Counted from the stretch's first letter, positions 1 through 7,590 are shown. The stretch: 23,827 bases of DNA from JBQSUQ01 sp052384575 (GCA_052384575.1 JBQSUQ010000021.1), one strand, 5' to 3'. Notes: generated by a model not told the origin, from the sequence alone. Numbers and translations: made by a program.

Positions 1-146
1 GCGTAGAGATGGTAATGCCAGGCGACAACATCAAAATGACTGTGAGCTTAATTCACCCAATCGCGATGGACGAAGGTTTACGTTTTGCGATTCGTGAAGG
101 TGGCCGTACAGTAGGTGCTGGCGTTGTAGCGAAAATCATCAAATAA
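1..146 (+). CDS. tuf: Elongation factor Tu, C-terminal end (partial, cut by window start)
   Basis: The reading frame starting at base 3 encodes the last 48 residues of EF-Tu, including VEMVMPGDNIKM, AMDEGLRFAIREGGRTVGAG and the terminal VVAKIIK, ending in TAA at 144-146. This is the third beta-barrel domain of the GTPase that delivers aminoacyl-tRNA to the ribosome. The gene enters from the left, so its promoter and the genes upstream are unseen. In relatives one tuf closes the rpsL-rpsG-fusA-tuf operon and the other follows a tRNA cluster. Because the tRNA-linked copy is at the right edge of this window, this is probably the str-operon copy (inference). A strong terminator follows 20 bases later. 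Confidence 0.97.
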   Translation, partial: VEMVMPGDNIKMTVSLIHPIAMDEGLRFAIREGGRTVGAGVVAKIIK

Positions 147-166
147 TAATTTGATATAAAAACTAA

Positions 167-196
167 AAAATCTCCAATCGAAAGATTGGAGATTTT
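167..196 (+). terminator. Rho-independent terminator of tuf
   Basis: A perfect 13-bp inverted repeat (AAAATCTCCAATC, loop GAAA, GATTGGAGATTTT) lies 20 bases after the tuf stop. The A/T flanks allow function in both directions, but only the + strand gene needs it. It separates tuf from the tehA-like gene. Confidence 0.9.
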
Positions 197-214
197 ATAT
201 TTTAGGAGGCTATC

Positions 215-1138
215 ATGAATTTTGTACTGCCTACTGGCTATTTCGCGATCACGCTGGGATTGAGCGCATTATCGCTTGCTTGGCGGCACGCATCCTCTAT
301 TACGAATTATGCTCCACAAACTAGTCTTATTTTAAGCTGTATTTCAGTTGTTCTTTGGTTATTATTTATTGTGCTATTCATTTTTCGTTGTATCACAAAA
401 GCAGGTAGTATCAAAGAAGAATATAATTGCCCAATTCGTTTCTCTTTCTTCGCTTTAATTCCGATTACAACGATGTTAGTTGGAATGATATTACTACCAT
501 TGTTGCCGATATTGGCGGAAATACTTATTTGGCTTGGTGCATTAGGGCAAATCTTTTATGCATTTATTCGAATTAGTGTTTTATGGCGAGGCAATATTTT
601 TATAGAAACTGCAGCCTTACCTCCCTTTTATTTACCGACTGTTGCTACTAATTTTACCGCTGCTACATCTTTAGCTTTACTTGGACATAAAGAATTTGCC
701 ACTTTCTTTCTAGGCGCAGGTTTTCTCGCTTGGTTTATGTTTGAACCAATTTTATTGCAGCGTTTACGACTTAATGAAACCCTGGTCTCTCTGCGTCCTT
801 CCTTTGGTATTATTCTTGCGCCTGCTTTTGTCGGTTCTGTGGCTTATTTAGCAGTGAATGGGGGACAAGTGGATCTGGTTGTGAAAATGCTTTGGGGATA
901 TGGTTTTTTACAATTTGTTTTCTTACTTAGATTATTAAATTGGATAGCTGAAAAAGGCTTTAATTTTGGTTTATGGGCATTCTCATTTGGACTAGGCTCA
1001 ATGGCAAATGGAGCAACTTATTTCTATCAAATACCTGAATTACAAATAGTTGGATTGGTGGCTTTTATTATAGCGAATATAGGAATAGGTATTTTGTTAT
1101 TTAAAACTATTTTTAAATGGGCTAAAAAAGAATTTTAA
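215..1138 (+). CDS. tehA: TehA-like SLAC1/tellurite-resistance family membrane channel
   Basis: A 307-residue polytopic membrane protein with about ten hydrophobic helices throughout. It closely resembles H. influenzae TehA, the structural model of plant SLAC1 anion channels: LPTGYF near the N-terminus, RFSFFALIPITTMLVG at about 75-90, the FEPILLQ and KMLWGYGFLQ segments, and GLWAFSFGLGSMAN at about 252-265. By my alignment Phe256 corresponds to the gating phenylalanine (Phe262) of H. influenzae TehA. E. coli TehA confers tellurite resistance when overexpressed, and the physiological substrate is probably a small anion. The start is fixed by AGGAGG at 204-209, five bases before ATG. No tehB methyltransferase gene is adjacent. 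The family assignment is firm; the substrate is unknown. Confidence 0.9.
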   Translation: MNFVLPTGYFAITLGLSALSLAWRHASSITNYAPQTSLILSCISVVLWLLFIVLFIFRCITKAGSIKEEYNCPIRFSFFALIPITTMLVGMILLPLLPILAEILIWLGALGQIFYAFIRISVLWRGNIFIETAALPPFYLPTVATNFTAATSLALLGHKEFATFFLGAGFLAWFMFEPILLQRLRLNETLVSLRPSFGIILAPAFVGSVAYLAVNGGQVDLVVKMLWGYGFLQFVFLLRLLNWIAEKGFNFGLWAFSFGLGSMANGATYFYQIPELQIVGLVAFIIANIGIGILLFKTIFKWAKKEF

Positions 1139-1172
1139 CAAGTTGTTAGAATAGATTTATTCAATGAAATTG

Positions 1173-1194
1173 ATCTGCACTTTATAGTGCAGAT
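1173..1194 (+). terminator. Probable terminator after tehA
   Basis: Inverted repeat ATCTGCAC, loop TTTATA, GTGCAGAT, 34 bases after the tehA stop. The following TATTTCCC is only a weak U tract, so termination may be incomplete. Confidence 0.5.
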
Positions 1195-1277
1195 TATTTC
1201 CCATGCTAATGTTATTAATTAGCTACAAGATATAACGATATTCTCGTCTTTTGTCTGTCTAAACTCTCCATTTTTTC

Positions 1278-1286
1278 ACCGCACTT
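1278..1286 (-). repeat. DNA uptake signal sequence (Hin type)
   Basis: Perfect ACCGCACTT (complement of AAGTGCGGT), in the intergenic region upstream of gyrB. Confidence 0.9.
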
Positions 1287-1331
1287 TTCTACCCTTTCCT
1301 CGCCTTATAACGTGCTATTTGAGCGTAAATC

Positions 1332-1340
1332 TGCTATAAT
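1332..1340 (+). promoter_or_regulatory. gyrB promoter, extended -10
   Basis: TGCTATAAT at 1332-1340 is a perfect TATAAT with an upstream TG, the extended -10 arrangement. No convincing -35 hexamer lies 16-18 bases upstream, which an extended -10 can tolerate. A start near 1347 would give a leader of about 30 bases before the gyrB ATG. Inferred from sequence only. Confidence 0.6.
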
Positions 1341-1376
1341 ACTGCCCATGATTTTATCGAATAATTGAGAATTTTT

Positions 1377-3812
1377 ATGTCACAAAATACCCCAGCAGAA
1401 TATGGTGCAAGTAGTATTAAAGTCTTAAAAGGTTTAGATGCCGTACGTAAACGTCCAGGTATGTATATTGGGGATACCGATGATGGTACGGGCTTGCATC
1501 ATATGGTCTTTGAAGTAGTGGATAATGCAATTGATGAAGCATTAGCAGGTCATTGTAAAGATATTATCGTTACTATTCATGAAGACAATTCTGTTTCTGT
1601 ACAAGACGATGGTCGTGGTATTCCTGTAGATATTCACCCAGAAGAAGGCGTGTCTGCTGCGGAAGTGATTATGACAGTGTTGCATGCTGGCGGTAAGTTT
1701 GATGATAATTCTTATAAAGTATCTGGTGGTTTGCATGGTGTTGGGGTTTCTGTAGTAAATGCCCTCTCTGATAAATTGCAGCTCACTATCCGCCGTCAAG
1801 GTCATGTGCATGAGCAAATTTATCGTTTAGGTGAGCCTGAAGCGCCATTGGCGATTATTGGCGATACCAGTAAAACGGGAACCACTGTACGTTTCTGGCC
1901 TAGCCCAACTATTTTCAGTAATACGATTTTCGAATATGACATTCTTAAAAAGCGTTTAAGAGAACTTTCTTTCTTGAACTCTGGTGTATCCATTAAATTA
2001 TTTGATGAACGTGATGGCACCAATGATCATTTCCATTACGAAGGCGGTATTCAAGCATTCGTTGAATATTTAAATCATAATAAAACCCCAATTCATCCGA
2101 AACCGTTCTATTTTTCAGTTGAAAAAGACGGGATTGGTGTGGAAGTCTCATTGCAATGGAATGATAGCTATAACGAAAATATCTACTGCTTTACTAATAA
2201 TATTCCGCAACGTGATGGCGGTACCCATTTAGCCGGTTTCCGCGGTGCTTTAACTCGCACCTTAAATAATTATATGGATAAAGCGGGTTTAAATAAGAAA
2301 GGTAAAAGCGATAAAGATAAAGTGGAAACTTCGGGTGATGATGCGCGTGAAGGTTTAGTGGCGATTATTTCAGTAAAAGTACCAGATCCTAAATTCTCAT
2401 CGCAAACTAAAGATAAATTGGTTTCTTCAGAAGTCAAAGGCGCTGTTGAATCAGCAATGAACGAGCGTCTACAAGAATATTTAGAAGAAAACCCGAATGA
2501 CGCCAAAATTATTGCGACCAAAATTGTTGATGCCGCGCGTGCGCGTGAAGCAGCCCGTAAAGCAAGAGAAATGACTCGTCGTAAAGGCGCATTGGATATT
2601 GCTGGATTGCCGGGTAAATTAGCGGATTGCCAAGAGCGAGATCCTGCGCTTTCTGAGCTCTACTTAGTGGAGGGTGATTCTGCGGGCGGTTCTGCTAAAC
2701 AAGGTCGTAATCGTAAGAACCAAGCTATTCTGCCATTAAAAGGGAAAATCTTAAACGTTGAGAAAGCGCGTTTTGACAAAATGCTTTCTTCGCAAGAAGT
2801 GGGCACTTTAATTACAGCATTAGGCTGTGGTATCGGGCGTGATGAATATAATCCAGATAAAATGCGTTATCACAAAGTCATTATCATGACCGATGCGGAT
2901 GTGGATGGTTCACACATTCGTACGCTATTATTGACCTTCTTCTATCGTCAAATGCCTGAAATTATTGAGCGTGGTTACATGTATATTGCGCAACCGCCGC
3001 TTTATAAAGTGAAAAAAGGTAAGCAAGAACAATATATTAAAGATGAAGCAGCAATGCAGCAATATGAATTAGCTATTGCATTGGAAGATGCGTCTCTTTA
3101 CGTTAATCCAAATGCACCAGCAATGGTGGGCTTGCCGCTAGAGCAATTAGTGTCTGAATACAATAATGTGACGAATATGATTGCGCGTTTACATCGCCGT
3201 TATCCTGAAGCATTGCTGAAAGCGTTAATTTATTTCCCTGAATTAACGATTGAGTTGATGAAGGATAAAAGTGCGGTGGAAAATTGGGCGAATTTATTGG
3301 TAGAAACCTTAAGCAATAATGATGTGAGTGGTAACCATTACTCCTACCAAATTGTTACAAACCCAGAGCGCCAGCTTGATGAAGTACAATTAATCGTACG
3401 CACTCATGGTGTGGATAGTCATTACCATCTTGATTATCACTTTGCTACAGGCAACGAATATGCACGTATTGTGAAATTAGGTAAGCAATTGCAAGGCTTA
3501 TTAGAAGAAGGCGCCTATGTTACTCGTGGCGAGAGAAAATTAGAAATTAGCTCATTTGAACAGGCGATTGAATGGTTAGTGAAAGAATCTCGTCGTGGTT
3601 TAACAGTGCAGCGTTATAAAGGGTTGGGCGAAATGAATCCGGAACAATTGTGGGAAACCACTATGGATCCAGAGGCTCGCCATATGCTGAAAGTGACTAT
3701 TAAAGATGCAGTGGAAGCCGATCAACTCTTTACCACATTAATGGGTGATGAAGTTGAGCCAAGACGTGAATTCATTGAAAGCAATGCATTACGAGCGAAT
3801 TTAGATATTTAA
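1377..3812 (+). CDS. gyrB: DNA gyrase subunit B
   Basis: An 811-residue GyrB (E. coli 804), the ATPase and DNA-binding subunit of the A2B2 gyrase that introduces negative supercoils. In order: a GHKL ATPase domain with EVVDNAIDEA (Glu46, Asn50), DDGRGIP and GGLHGVGVSVVNALS; the transducer domain; then the TOPRIM domain with EGDSAGGSA beginning at Glu432 and TDADVDG with Asp506, Asp508 and Asp510 binding Mg2+; and the C-terminal tail with RYKGLGEMNPEQLWETTM. I chose ATG 1377 because MSQNTPAEYG aligns with a normal GyrB N-terminus. An in-frame TTG at 1365 would add four residues without a better ribosome site. A USS lies in the coding region. The quinolone/coumarin-binding motifs look ordinary. 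Confidence 0.97.
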   Translation: MSQNTPAEYGASSIKVLKGLDAVRKRPGMYIGDTDDGTGLHHMVFEVVDNAIDEALAGHCKDIIVTIHEDNSVSVQDDGRGIPVDIHPEEGVSAAEVIMTVLHAGGKFDDNSYKVSGGLHGVGVSVVNALSDKLQLTIRRQGHVHEQIYRLGEPEAPLAIIGDTSKTGTTVRFWPSPTIFSNTIFEYDILKKRLRELSFLNSGVSIKLFDERDGTNDHFHYEGGIQAFVEYLNHNKTPIHPKPFYFSVEKDGIGVEVSLQWNDSYNENIYCFTNNIPQRDGGTHLAGFRGALTRTLNNYMDKAGLNKKGKSDKDKVETSGDDAREGLVAIISVKVPDPKFSSQTKDKLVSSEVKGAVESAMNERLQEYLEENPNDAKIIATKIVDAARAREAARKAREMTRRKGALDIAGLPGKLADCQERDPALSELYLVEGDSAGGSAKQGRNRKNQAILPLKGKILNVEKARFDKMLSSQEVGTLITALGCGIGRDEYNPDKMRYHKVIIMTDADVDGSHIRTLLLTFFYRQMPEIIERGYMYIAQPPLYKVKKGKQEQYIKDEAAMQQYELAIALEDASLYVNPNAPAMVGLPLEQLVSEYNNVTNMIARLHRRYPEALLKALIYFPELTIELMKDKSAVENWANLLVETLSNNDVSGNHYSYQIVTNPERQLDEVQLIVRTHGVDSHYHLDYHFATGNEYARIVKLGKQLQGLLEEGAYVTRGERKLEISSFEQAIEWLVKESRRGLTVQRYKGLGEMNPEQLWETTMDPEARHMLKVTIKDAVEADQLFTTLMGDEVEPRREFIESNALRANLDI
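3269..3277 (+). repeat. DNA uptake signal sequence in gyrB
   Basis: Perfect AAGTGCGGT inside gyrB, read as part of Lys-Ser-Ala-Val. Confidence 0.9.
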
Positions 3813-3820
3813 TAAAAAAT

Positions 3821-3846
3821 AAAGGCTTAGTTTACTAAGCCTTTTT
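3821..3846 (+). terminator. Rho-independent terminator of gyrB
   Basis: Ten-bp inverted repeat AAAGGCTTAG, loop TTTA, CTAAGCCTTT, followed by TT, starting nine bases after the gyrB stop. It separates gyrB from mioC, whose start follows closely. Confidence 0.85.
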
Positions 3847-3862
3847 ATCAATAAGGATGAGT

Positions 3863-4297
3863 ATGAAACAATTGGCAATTATTACGGGCAGTACGCTTGG
3901 TGGTGCGGAATATGTCGCAGATCATGTTGCAGAGGTGTTAGAGAAGCAAGGTTTTGAAGTGCAAGTCGAAAACAATGCGACTTTTTCGGATGTGGCACAA
4001 CAAAAATGCTGGTTAATTGTGACTTCAACACATGGCGCAGGCGAATTGCCAGATAATTTGAAACCTTTTATTGATGAATTAAAACAACAGCATTTAGATG
4101 ATGTCCGCTTTGCTGTTATTGGGCTTGGAAATTCCGATTATGATACATTTTGTGGCGCGGTAGATATTGTTGAACAAGTGCTGACAGAGCAAAGTGCGGT
4201 GCAAATTTGTGAATCTTTACGCATTGATGTATTGAACGTAGATGACCAAGAACAATGTGCGGAAGATTGGCTGCCAACCTTACTAGAAAGATTCTAA
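3863..4297 (+). CDS. mioC: MioC flavodoxin-like FMN-binding protein
   Basis: A 144-residue flavodoxin-fold protein matching E. coli MioC (147 residues). Features include the N-terminal strand and FMN-phosphate loop ITGSTLGGAEYVADHVAE, the STHGAGELPDNL loop (about 55-66), and the GLGNSDYDTFCGAVD segment near the isoalloxazine-binding region. MioC is an FMN electron carrier reported to support biotin synthase activity in vitro. I prefer ATG 3863: AAGGA at 3853-3857 overlaps the alternative ATG at 3857 and so cannot serve it, but sits five bases from 3863. In E. coli mioC borders oriC; here it follows gyrB and no cluster of DnaA boxes was found. The gene carries one USS and ends before a hairpin terminator. 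Confidence 0.92.
   Translation: MKQLAIITGSTLGGAEYVADHVAEVLEKQGFEVQVENNATFSDVAQQKCWLIVTSTHGAGELPDNLKPFIDELKQQHLDDVRFAVIGLGNSDYDTFCGAVDIVEQVLTEQSAVQICESLRIDVLNVDDQEQCAEDWLPTLLERF
4192..4200 (+). repeat. DNA uptake signal sequence in mioC
   Basis: Perfect AAGTGCGGT inside mioC, read as Gln-Ser-Ala-Val. Confidence 0.9.
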
Positions 4298-4378
4298 AAT
4301 TATTTATCCCGTTGTGTAATTTTACTTGACTATTTTATTCGGAGTATTAAGATCAGCGCGCCTTGTATGAGGCTATCC

Positions 4379-4407
4379 GCATCGCATAAAAGTGCGGTGC
4401 ATTTTTT
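4379..4407 (+). terminator. mioC terminator containing a USS
   Basis: GCATCGCA pairs with TGCGGTGC (one T-G wobble) around the loop TAAAAG, followed by ATTTTTTCTT. The right arm is formed by a perfect uptake signal at 4390-4398. It lies 82 bases past the mioC stop and just before the yagU ribosome site. Confidence 0.7.
4390..4398 (+). repeat. DNA uptake signal sequence
   Basis: Perfect AAGTGCGGT in the mioC-yagU intergenic region, forming part of the hairpin at 4379-4400. Confidence 0.9.
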
Positions 4408-4427
4408 CTTATTTTTGGAGCATTATT

Positions 4428-5066
4428 ATGTCAGGTATTTTCCAACAAACTGATCCATCACGTCGCCGTTACGGATTAGCTGTATTTATCGGTATTCTTG
4501 GCGGTATTATTTCTTCTTTCGTAAAATGGGGGGCAGAACATCCGTTCCCACCGCGTAGCCCAATTGATTTATTTACAGCAGCTTGCCCTCAACCTGTGTT
4601 AGATGCGTTAAATTCAGGTGCTATGACCATGAATATGGCGCTAGAACAATGTTCACGTGCATTCTTAAACCCACCACATGTATTTTTACGTGATGTGTTT
4701 GGTATTAACCCAACAGATGCAGTATTTACTTTTGCAGATTATCCATTTAACTGGATTGGTGTTACTCACATCATTTTCTCAATCGTATTCGCAGTAGCTT
4801 ATGGTATTGTGGCTGAAATCTTCCCGAAAATTAAATTCTGGCAAGGTATCGGCGCAGGTTTAATTGCTTGCTTCGTTGTGCATTATGTGGTTTTCCCATT
4901 AATGGGATTAACACCACCAGTTTCAGAATGGCCTTTATATGAACACGTTTCTGAAATTGTCGGTCACATTTTCTGGTTCTGGACCATTGAAATTTTCCGT
5001 CGTGATTTACGTAATCGTATCACTGGTCAACCAGACCCTGAAGTATCGTTAAATCAAGTACGTTAA
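4428..5066 (+). CDS. yagU: YagU family (DUF1440) inner-membrane protein
   Basis: A 212-residue protein resembling E. coli YagU (204 residues), an inner-membrane protein linked to acid resistance. Hydrophobic segments are at about 16-34, 110-131, 139-160 and 173-190. The region between the first and second segment contains SPIDLFTAACP and NPTDAVFTFADYPFNWIG. The C-terminus is charged (RRDLRNRITGQPDPE) and probably cytoplasmic. ATG 4428 is favoured by GGAG at 4417-4420; an upstream in-frame GTG at 4392 lies inside the USS/terminator hairpin and adds a non-homologous N-terminus. It appears to be transcribed alone, with a terminator on each side. The biochemical role is not established. Confidence 0.85.
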   Translation: MSGIFQQTDPSRRRYGLAVFIGILGGIISSFVKWGAEHPFPPRSPIDLFTAACPQPVLDALNSGAMTMNMALEQCSRAFLNPPHVFLRDVFGINPTDAVFTFADYPFNWIGVTHIIFSIVFAVAYGIVAEIFPKIKFWQGIGAGLIACFVVHYVVFPLMGLTPPVSEWPLYEHVSEIVGHIFWFWTIEIFRRDLRNRITGQPDPEVSLNQVR

Positions 5067-5071
5067 TGATA

Positions 5072-5101
5072 AAAAAACCAAGCCATTGTGCTTGGTTTTT
5101 T
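5072..5101. terminator. Bidirectional terminator between yagU and nudJ
   Basis: Twelve-bp perfect inverted repeat AAAAAACCAAGC, loop CATTGT, GCTTGGTTTTTT. It lies between the convergent genes yagU (+) and nudJ (-), with A/T runs on both flanks. Confidence 0.9.
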
Positions 5102-5103
5102 AT

Positions 5104-5559
5104 TTACTCAAACAAAGTTAGCATTTCTAAAGGATAACTTTCACCCGCTAAATAATCTTTCACTGCTTGGATGACTAGCGGATTACGTGCACATTGTTCT
5201 GGTTGCTGGATATATTGCTCAAATTCATCTAATGTGAGCCAAAATCCTTGCGTAATATCCGCATCATGAGGCGTAATAGGTAATAACTCCTCTAATTCGA
5301 CCGCAAAGACAAAACGTAAATAATCCTTTTGGCTAAGCGGAGCATGCCATTGATAGATTTTTACCAATTTCTGCATAGTTGCTCGAATACCCGTTTCCTC
5401 GTACAACTCACGTTGAGCCCCTTCGATAATGGTTTCATTTTCTTCTAAATGACCTGCGGGTTGATTTAAGGTGCGTTTGTCATATTCGATTTCTTCAACA
5501 AATAAAAACTTGCCTTTGCAATGCACTACGCAAGCCATAGTGATATAGGGTCTATGCAT
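5104..5559 (-). CDS. nudJ: NudJ phosphatase (Nudix hydrolase)
   Basis: A 151-residue Nudix protein matching E. coli NudJ (YmfB, 153 residues), which hydrolyses nucleoside tri- and diphosphates and HMP pyrophosphate of thiamine synthesis. The Nudix box starts at Gly36: GHLEENETIIEGAQRELYEE followed by TGI, giving the metal-binding REL-EE-G signature (Glu51, Glu54, Glu55). NudJ-like landmarks include ACVVH at 9-13, NQPAGHL, and YPLEML near the end. AAGGA sits just upstream of ATG 5559. It lies 11 bases downstream of rluE on the same strand, so the two are probably one operon, the gene order found in E. coli (rluE-nudJ). Confidence 0.93.
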   Translation of the reverse strand: MHRPYITMACVVHCKGKFLFVEEIEYDKRTLNQPAGHLEENETIIEGAQRELYEETGIRATMQKLVKIYQWHAPLSQKDYLRFVFAVELEELLPITPHDADITQGFWLTLDEFEQYIQQPEQCARNPLVIQAVKDYLAGESYPLEMLTLFE

Positions 5560-5570
5560 AATTATTCCTT

Positions 5571-6254
5571 TTATAAATTGAGTTGGCGGTAAAGCTGTGT
5601 TTTTTCATCTGAACTGAGTTGGCGATATTCGCCATTTGCGAGTCCAGCTAAAGTGAATGGCCCAATAGCATAGCGAATTAAACGTAGCGTTGGAAAGCCA
5701 ATATGGGCTGTCATGCGTCGAACTTGACGGTTTCTTCCCTCTGTAATTTTAATTTCTAGCCAGCTGGTCGGAATGGTTTTTCGTTCTCGAATTGGCGGAT
5801 TGCGTTGCCAAATAATTGGCTCAGAAATTAACCGCACTTTTGCCGGACGGGTCATACCGTCTTTTAATTCCACGCCTTGACGTAAGGAATTTAAGGCCGT
5901 TTCTGTGGGAATGCCTTCCACTTGCACCCAATAGGTTTTTTCTAATTTGAACTTGGGTTCTGCTAATCGATGTTGGATTTCACCATTGTTAGTAAGAATT
6001 AACAACCCTTCGCTATCGCGGTCTAGACGACCTGCAGCGTAAATATGAGGAATAGGAATGAAATCTTTTAAAGTTGCACGACCATTTTCATCGACAAATT
6101 GGCAAAGCACATCAAAGGGCTTGTTAAATAGCACAATGTTCGTTTGATCAAGGTCAGGCGTTTTCTTTGGTGGACGTGACAAAACATTCGGTTTTTTCAC
6201 CGCACTTTTTGGTTTGAAAAAGGGTTTATGTCTTGCAACAGAATTCGAGTTCAT
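5571..6254 (-). CDS. rluE: 23S rRNA pseudouridine(2457) synthase RluE
   Basis: A 227-residue RsuA/RluB/E/F-family pseudouridine synthase. A basic, poorly conserved N-terminus of about 38 residues precedes the catalytic domain. The domain contains NKPFDVLCQF, the catalytic motif AAGRLDRDSEGLLILTNNG with Asp78, KTYWVQVEG, and GRNRQVRRMTAHIGFPTLRLIR. There is no S4 domain, as expected for RluE. It is divergent from icd across 54 bases, exactly as in E. coli, and that context supports RluE over RluF or RsuA. Two USS lie within the gene, one in the N-terminal tail (Lys-Ser-Ala-Val). No strong Shine-Dalgarno precedes ATG 6254, so the exact start is less certain than the identity. Confidence 0.92.
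   Translation of the reverse strand: MNSNSVARHKPFFKPKSAVKKPNVLSRPPKKTPDLDQTNIVLFNKPFDVLCQFVDENGRATLKDFIPIPHIYAAGRLDRDSEGLLILTNNGEIQHRLAEPKFKLEKTYWVQVEGIPTETALNSLRQGVELKDGMTRPAKVRLISEPIIWQRNPPIRERKTIPTSWLEIKITEGRNRQVRRMTAHIGFPTLRLIRYAIGPFTLAGLANGEYRQLSSDEKTQLYRQLNL
5831..5839 (-). repeat. DNA uptake signal sequence in rluE
   Basis: Perfect ACCGCACTT on + inside rluE; on the coding strand it is read in the Ala-Lys-Val-Arg frame. Confidence 0.9.
6199..6207 (-). repeat. DNA uptake signal sequence in rluE
   Basis: Perfect ACCGCACTT on + in the N-terminal tail of rluE, read as Lys-Ser-Ala-Val. Confidence 0.9.
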
Positions 6255-6308
6255 ATATGTTGTTTAAATAATTAAAGTCCTCATATTAGCACAACATAAG
6301 GAAAAAAT

Positions 6309-7556
6309 ATGCAATCAAAGGTTATCATTCCAGCAGGCGAGAAAATTCAGCTCAATTCGGATGGTTCACTCAATGTGCCTGATCATCCGATTATTCCTTT
6401 TATTGAAGGCGATGGTATAGGTGTTGATGTGACACCTGCAATGCAACGTGTTATTGATGCAGCGGTAGAAAAATCCTATGCCGGTAAACGTAAAATCGCA
6501 TGGATGGAAATTTATGCAGGTGGAAAAGCCAATGAAATTTATGGCGAAAATACATGGCTGCCCGATGAAACCATGACTTTCATTCGTGATTATCATGTGG
6601 CCATTAAAGGTCCATTGATGACCCCAGTTGGTGGCGGTATTCGCTCGTTAAATGTGGCAATGCGACAAGGTTTAGATCTATACAACTGTTTACGTCCCAT
6701 TCGTTATTATGAAGGTACGCCAAGCCCGGTAAAACACCCAGAACTTGTGGACATGGTGATTTTTCGTGAAAATTCAGAAGATATTTATGCGGGAGTGGAA
6801 TGGGTTGCAGGATCTGATGAAGCTAATAAAGTCATTGCATTTTTACAAAATGAAATGGGTGTGAAAAAAATCCGCTTCACTGAAGACTGTGGTATCGGTA
6901 TTAAACCTGTGTCGAAACAAGGTACGCAACGTTTAGTGCGTGCTGCATTGCAATATGCTATCGATAATGACCGAGATTCTTTAACGCTTGTGCATAAAGG
7001 CAATATTATGAAATTTACCGAAGGGGCTTTCAAAGATTGGGGTTATCAAGTAGCACAAGAATTTGGTGCCCAATTGCTTGATGGTGGCCCATGGATGAGC
7101 TTGAAAAATCCAAAAACAGGCAGAGAAATTATCATTAAAGACAGCATTGCCGATGCTTTCTTACAAGAAATCCTCCTTCATCCAACGGATTATGATGTGA
7201 TTGCCACGTTAAACTTAAATGGTGATTACATTTCCGATGCCTTAGCTGCACAGGTGGGCGGTATTGGTATTTCGCCAGGGGCAAATATTGGCGCTGAAGC
7301 CGCAATTTTTGAGGCAACTCATGGCACCGCACCGAAAATTGCAGGGCAAAATAAGGGCAATCCAGGCTCATTAATTTTAAGTGGTGAGATGATGTTGCGT
7401 CATTTAGGCTGGACGGAAGCCGCAGATTTGGTAGTTAAAGCTGTATCACAAACCATTGCCAATAAAACTGTTACCTTTGATTTCGCGGAAATGCTAGAAG
7501 GCGCAACTTTGCGTTCTACTTCTGAATTTGCGGAAGATATTGTGGCCAATATGTAA
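6309..7556 (+). CDS. icd: Isocitrate dehydrogenase
   Basis: A 415-residue homodimeric isocitrate dehydrogenase (E. coli 416), converting isocitrate to 2-oxoglutarate and CO2. Visible landmarks are IPFIEGDGIGVDVTPAM, the substrate loop VGGGIRSLNVAMRQ with Ser113 (the AceK phosphorylation site in E. coli) and Arg119, LRPIRYYEG, LTLVHKGNIMKFTEG, TLNLNGDYISDALAAQVGG and FEATHGTAPKIAGQNK. The cofactor pocket is unusual: Lys343 is kept, but E. coli Tyr345, Val351, Tyr391 and Arg395 align with Ile344, Gly350, Phe390 and Glu394, so strict NADP use should not be assumed. AAGGA precedes ATG 6309. It is divergent from rluE, as in E. coli. H. influenzae Rd is known to lack this gene. Confidence 0.96.
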   Translation: MQSKVIIPAGEKIQLNSDGSLNVPDHPIIPFIEGDGIGVDVTPAMQRVIDAAVEKSYAGKRKIAWMEIYAGGKANEIYGENTWLPDETMTFIRDYHVAIKGPLMTPVGGGIRSLNVAMRQGLDLYNCLRPIRYYEGTPSPVKHPELVDMVIFRENSEDIYAGVEWVAGSDEANKVIAFLQNEMGVKKIRFTEDCGIGIKPVSKQGTQRLVRAALQYAIDNDRDSLTLVHKGNIMKFTEGAFKDWGYQVAQEFGAQLLDGGPWMSLKNPKTGREIIIKDSIADAFLQEILLHPTDYDVIATLNLNGDYISDALAAQVGGIGISPGANIGAEAAIFEATHGTAPKIAGQNKGNPGSLILSGEMMLRHLGWTEAADLVVKAVSQTIANKTVTFDFAEMLEGATLRSTSEFAEDIVANM

Positions 7557-7562
7557 TAGCGA

Positions 7563-7571
7563 AAGTGCGGT
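7563..7571 (+). repeat. DNA uptake signal sequence (left arm of USS pair)
   Basis: Perfect AAGTGCGGT directly after icd, inverted with respect to the copy at 7591-7599. Confidence 0.9.
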
Positions 7572-7590
7572 TAAAATTAAGAAAGTTTTG

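Noticed and set aside
4298..4427. Possible oriC next to mioC
   Set aside because: No cluster of DnaA boxes (TTATNCACA) or AT-rich 13-mers was seen; the interval holds a terminator and a USS instead.
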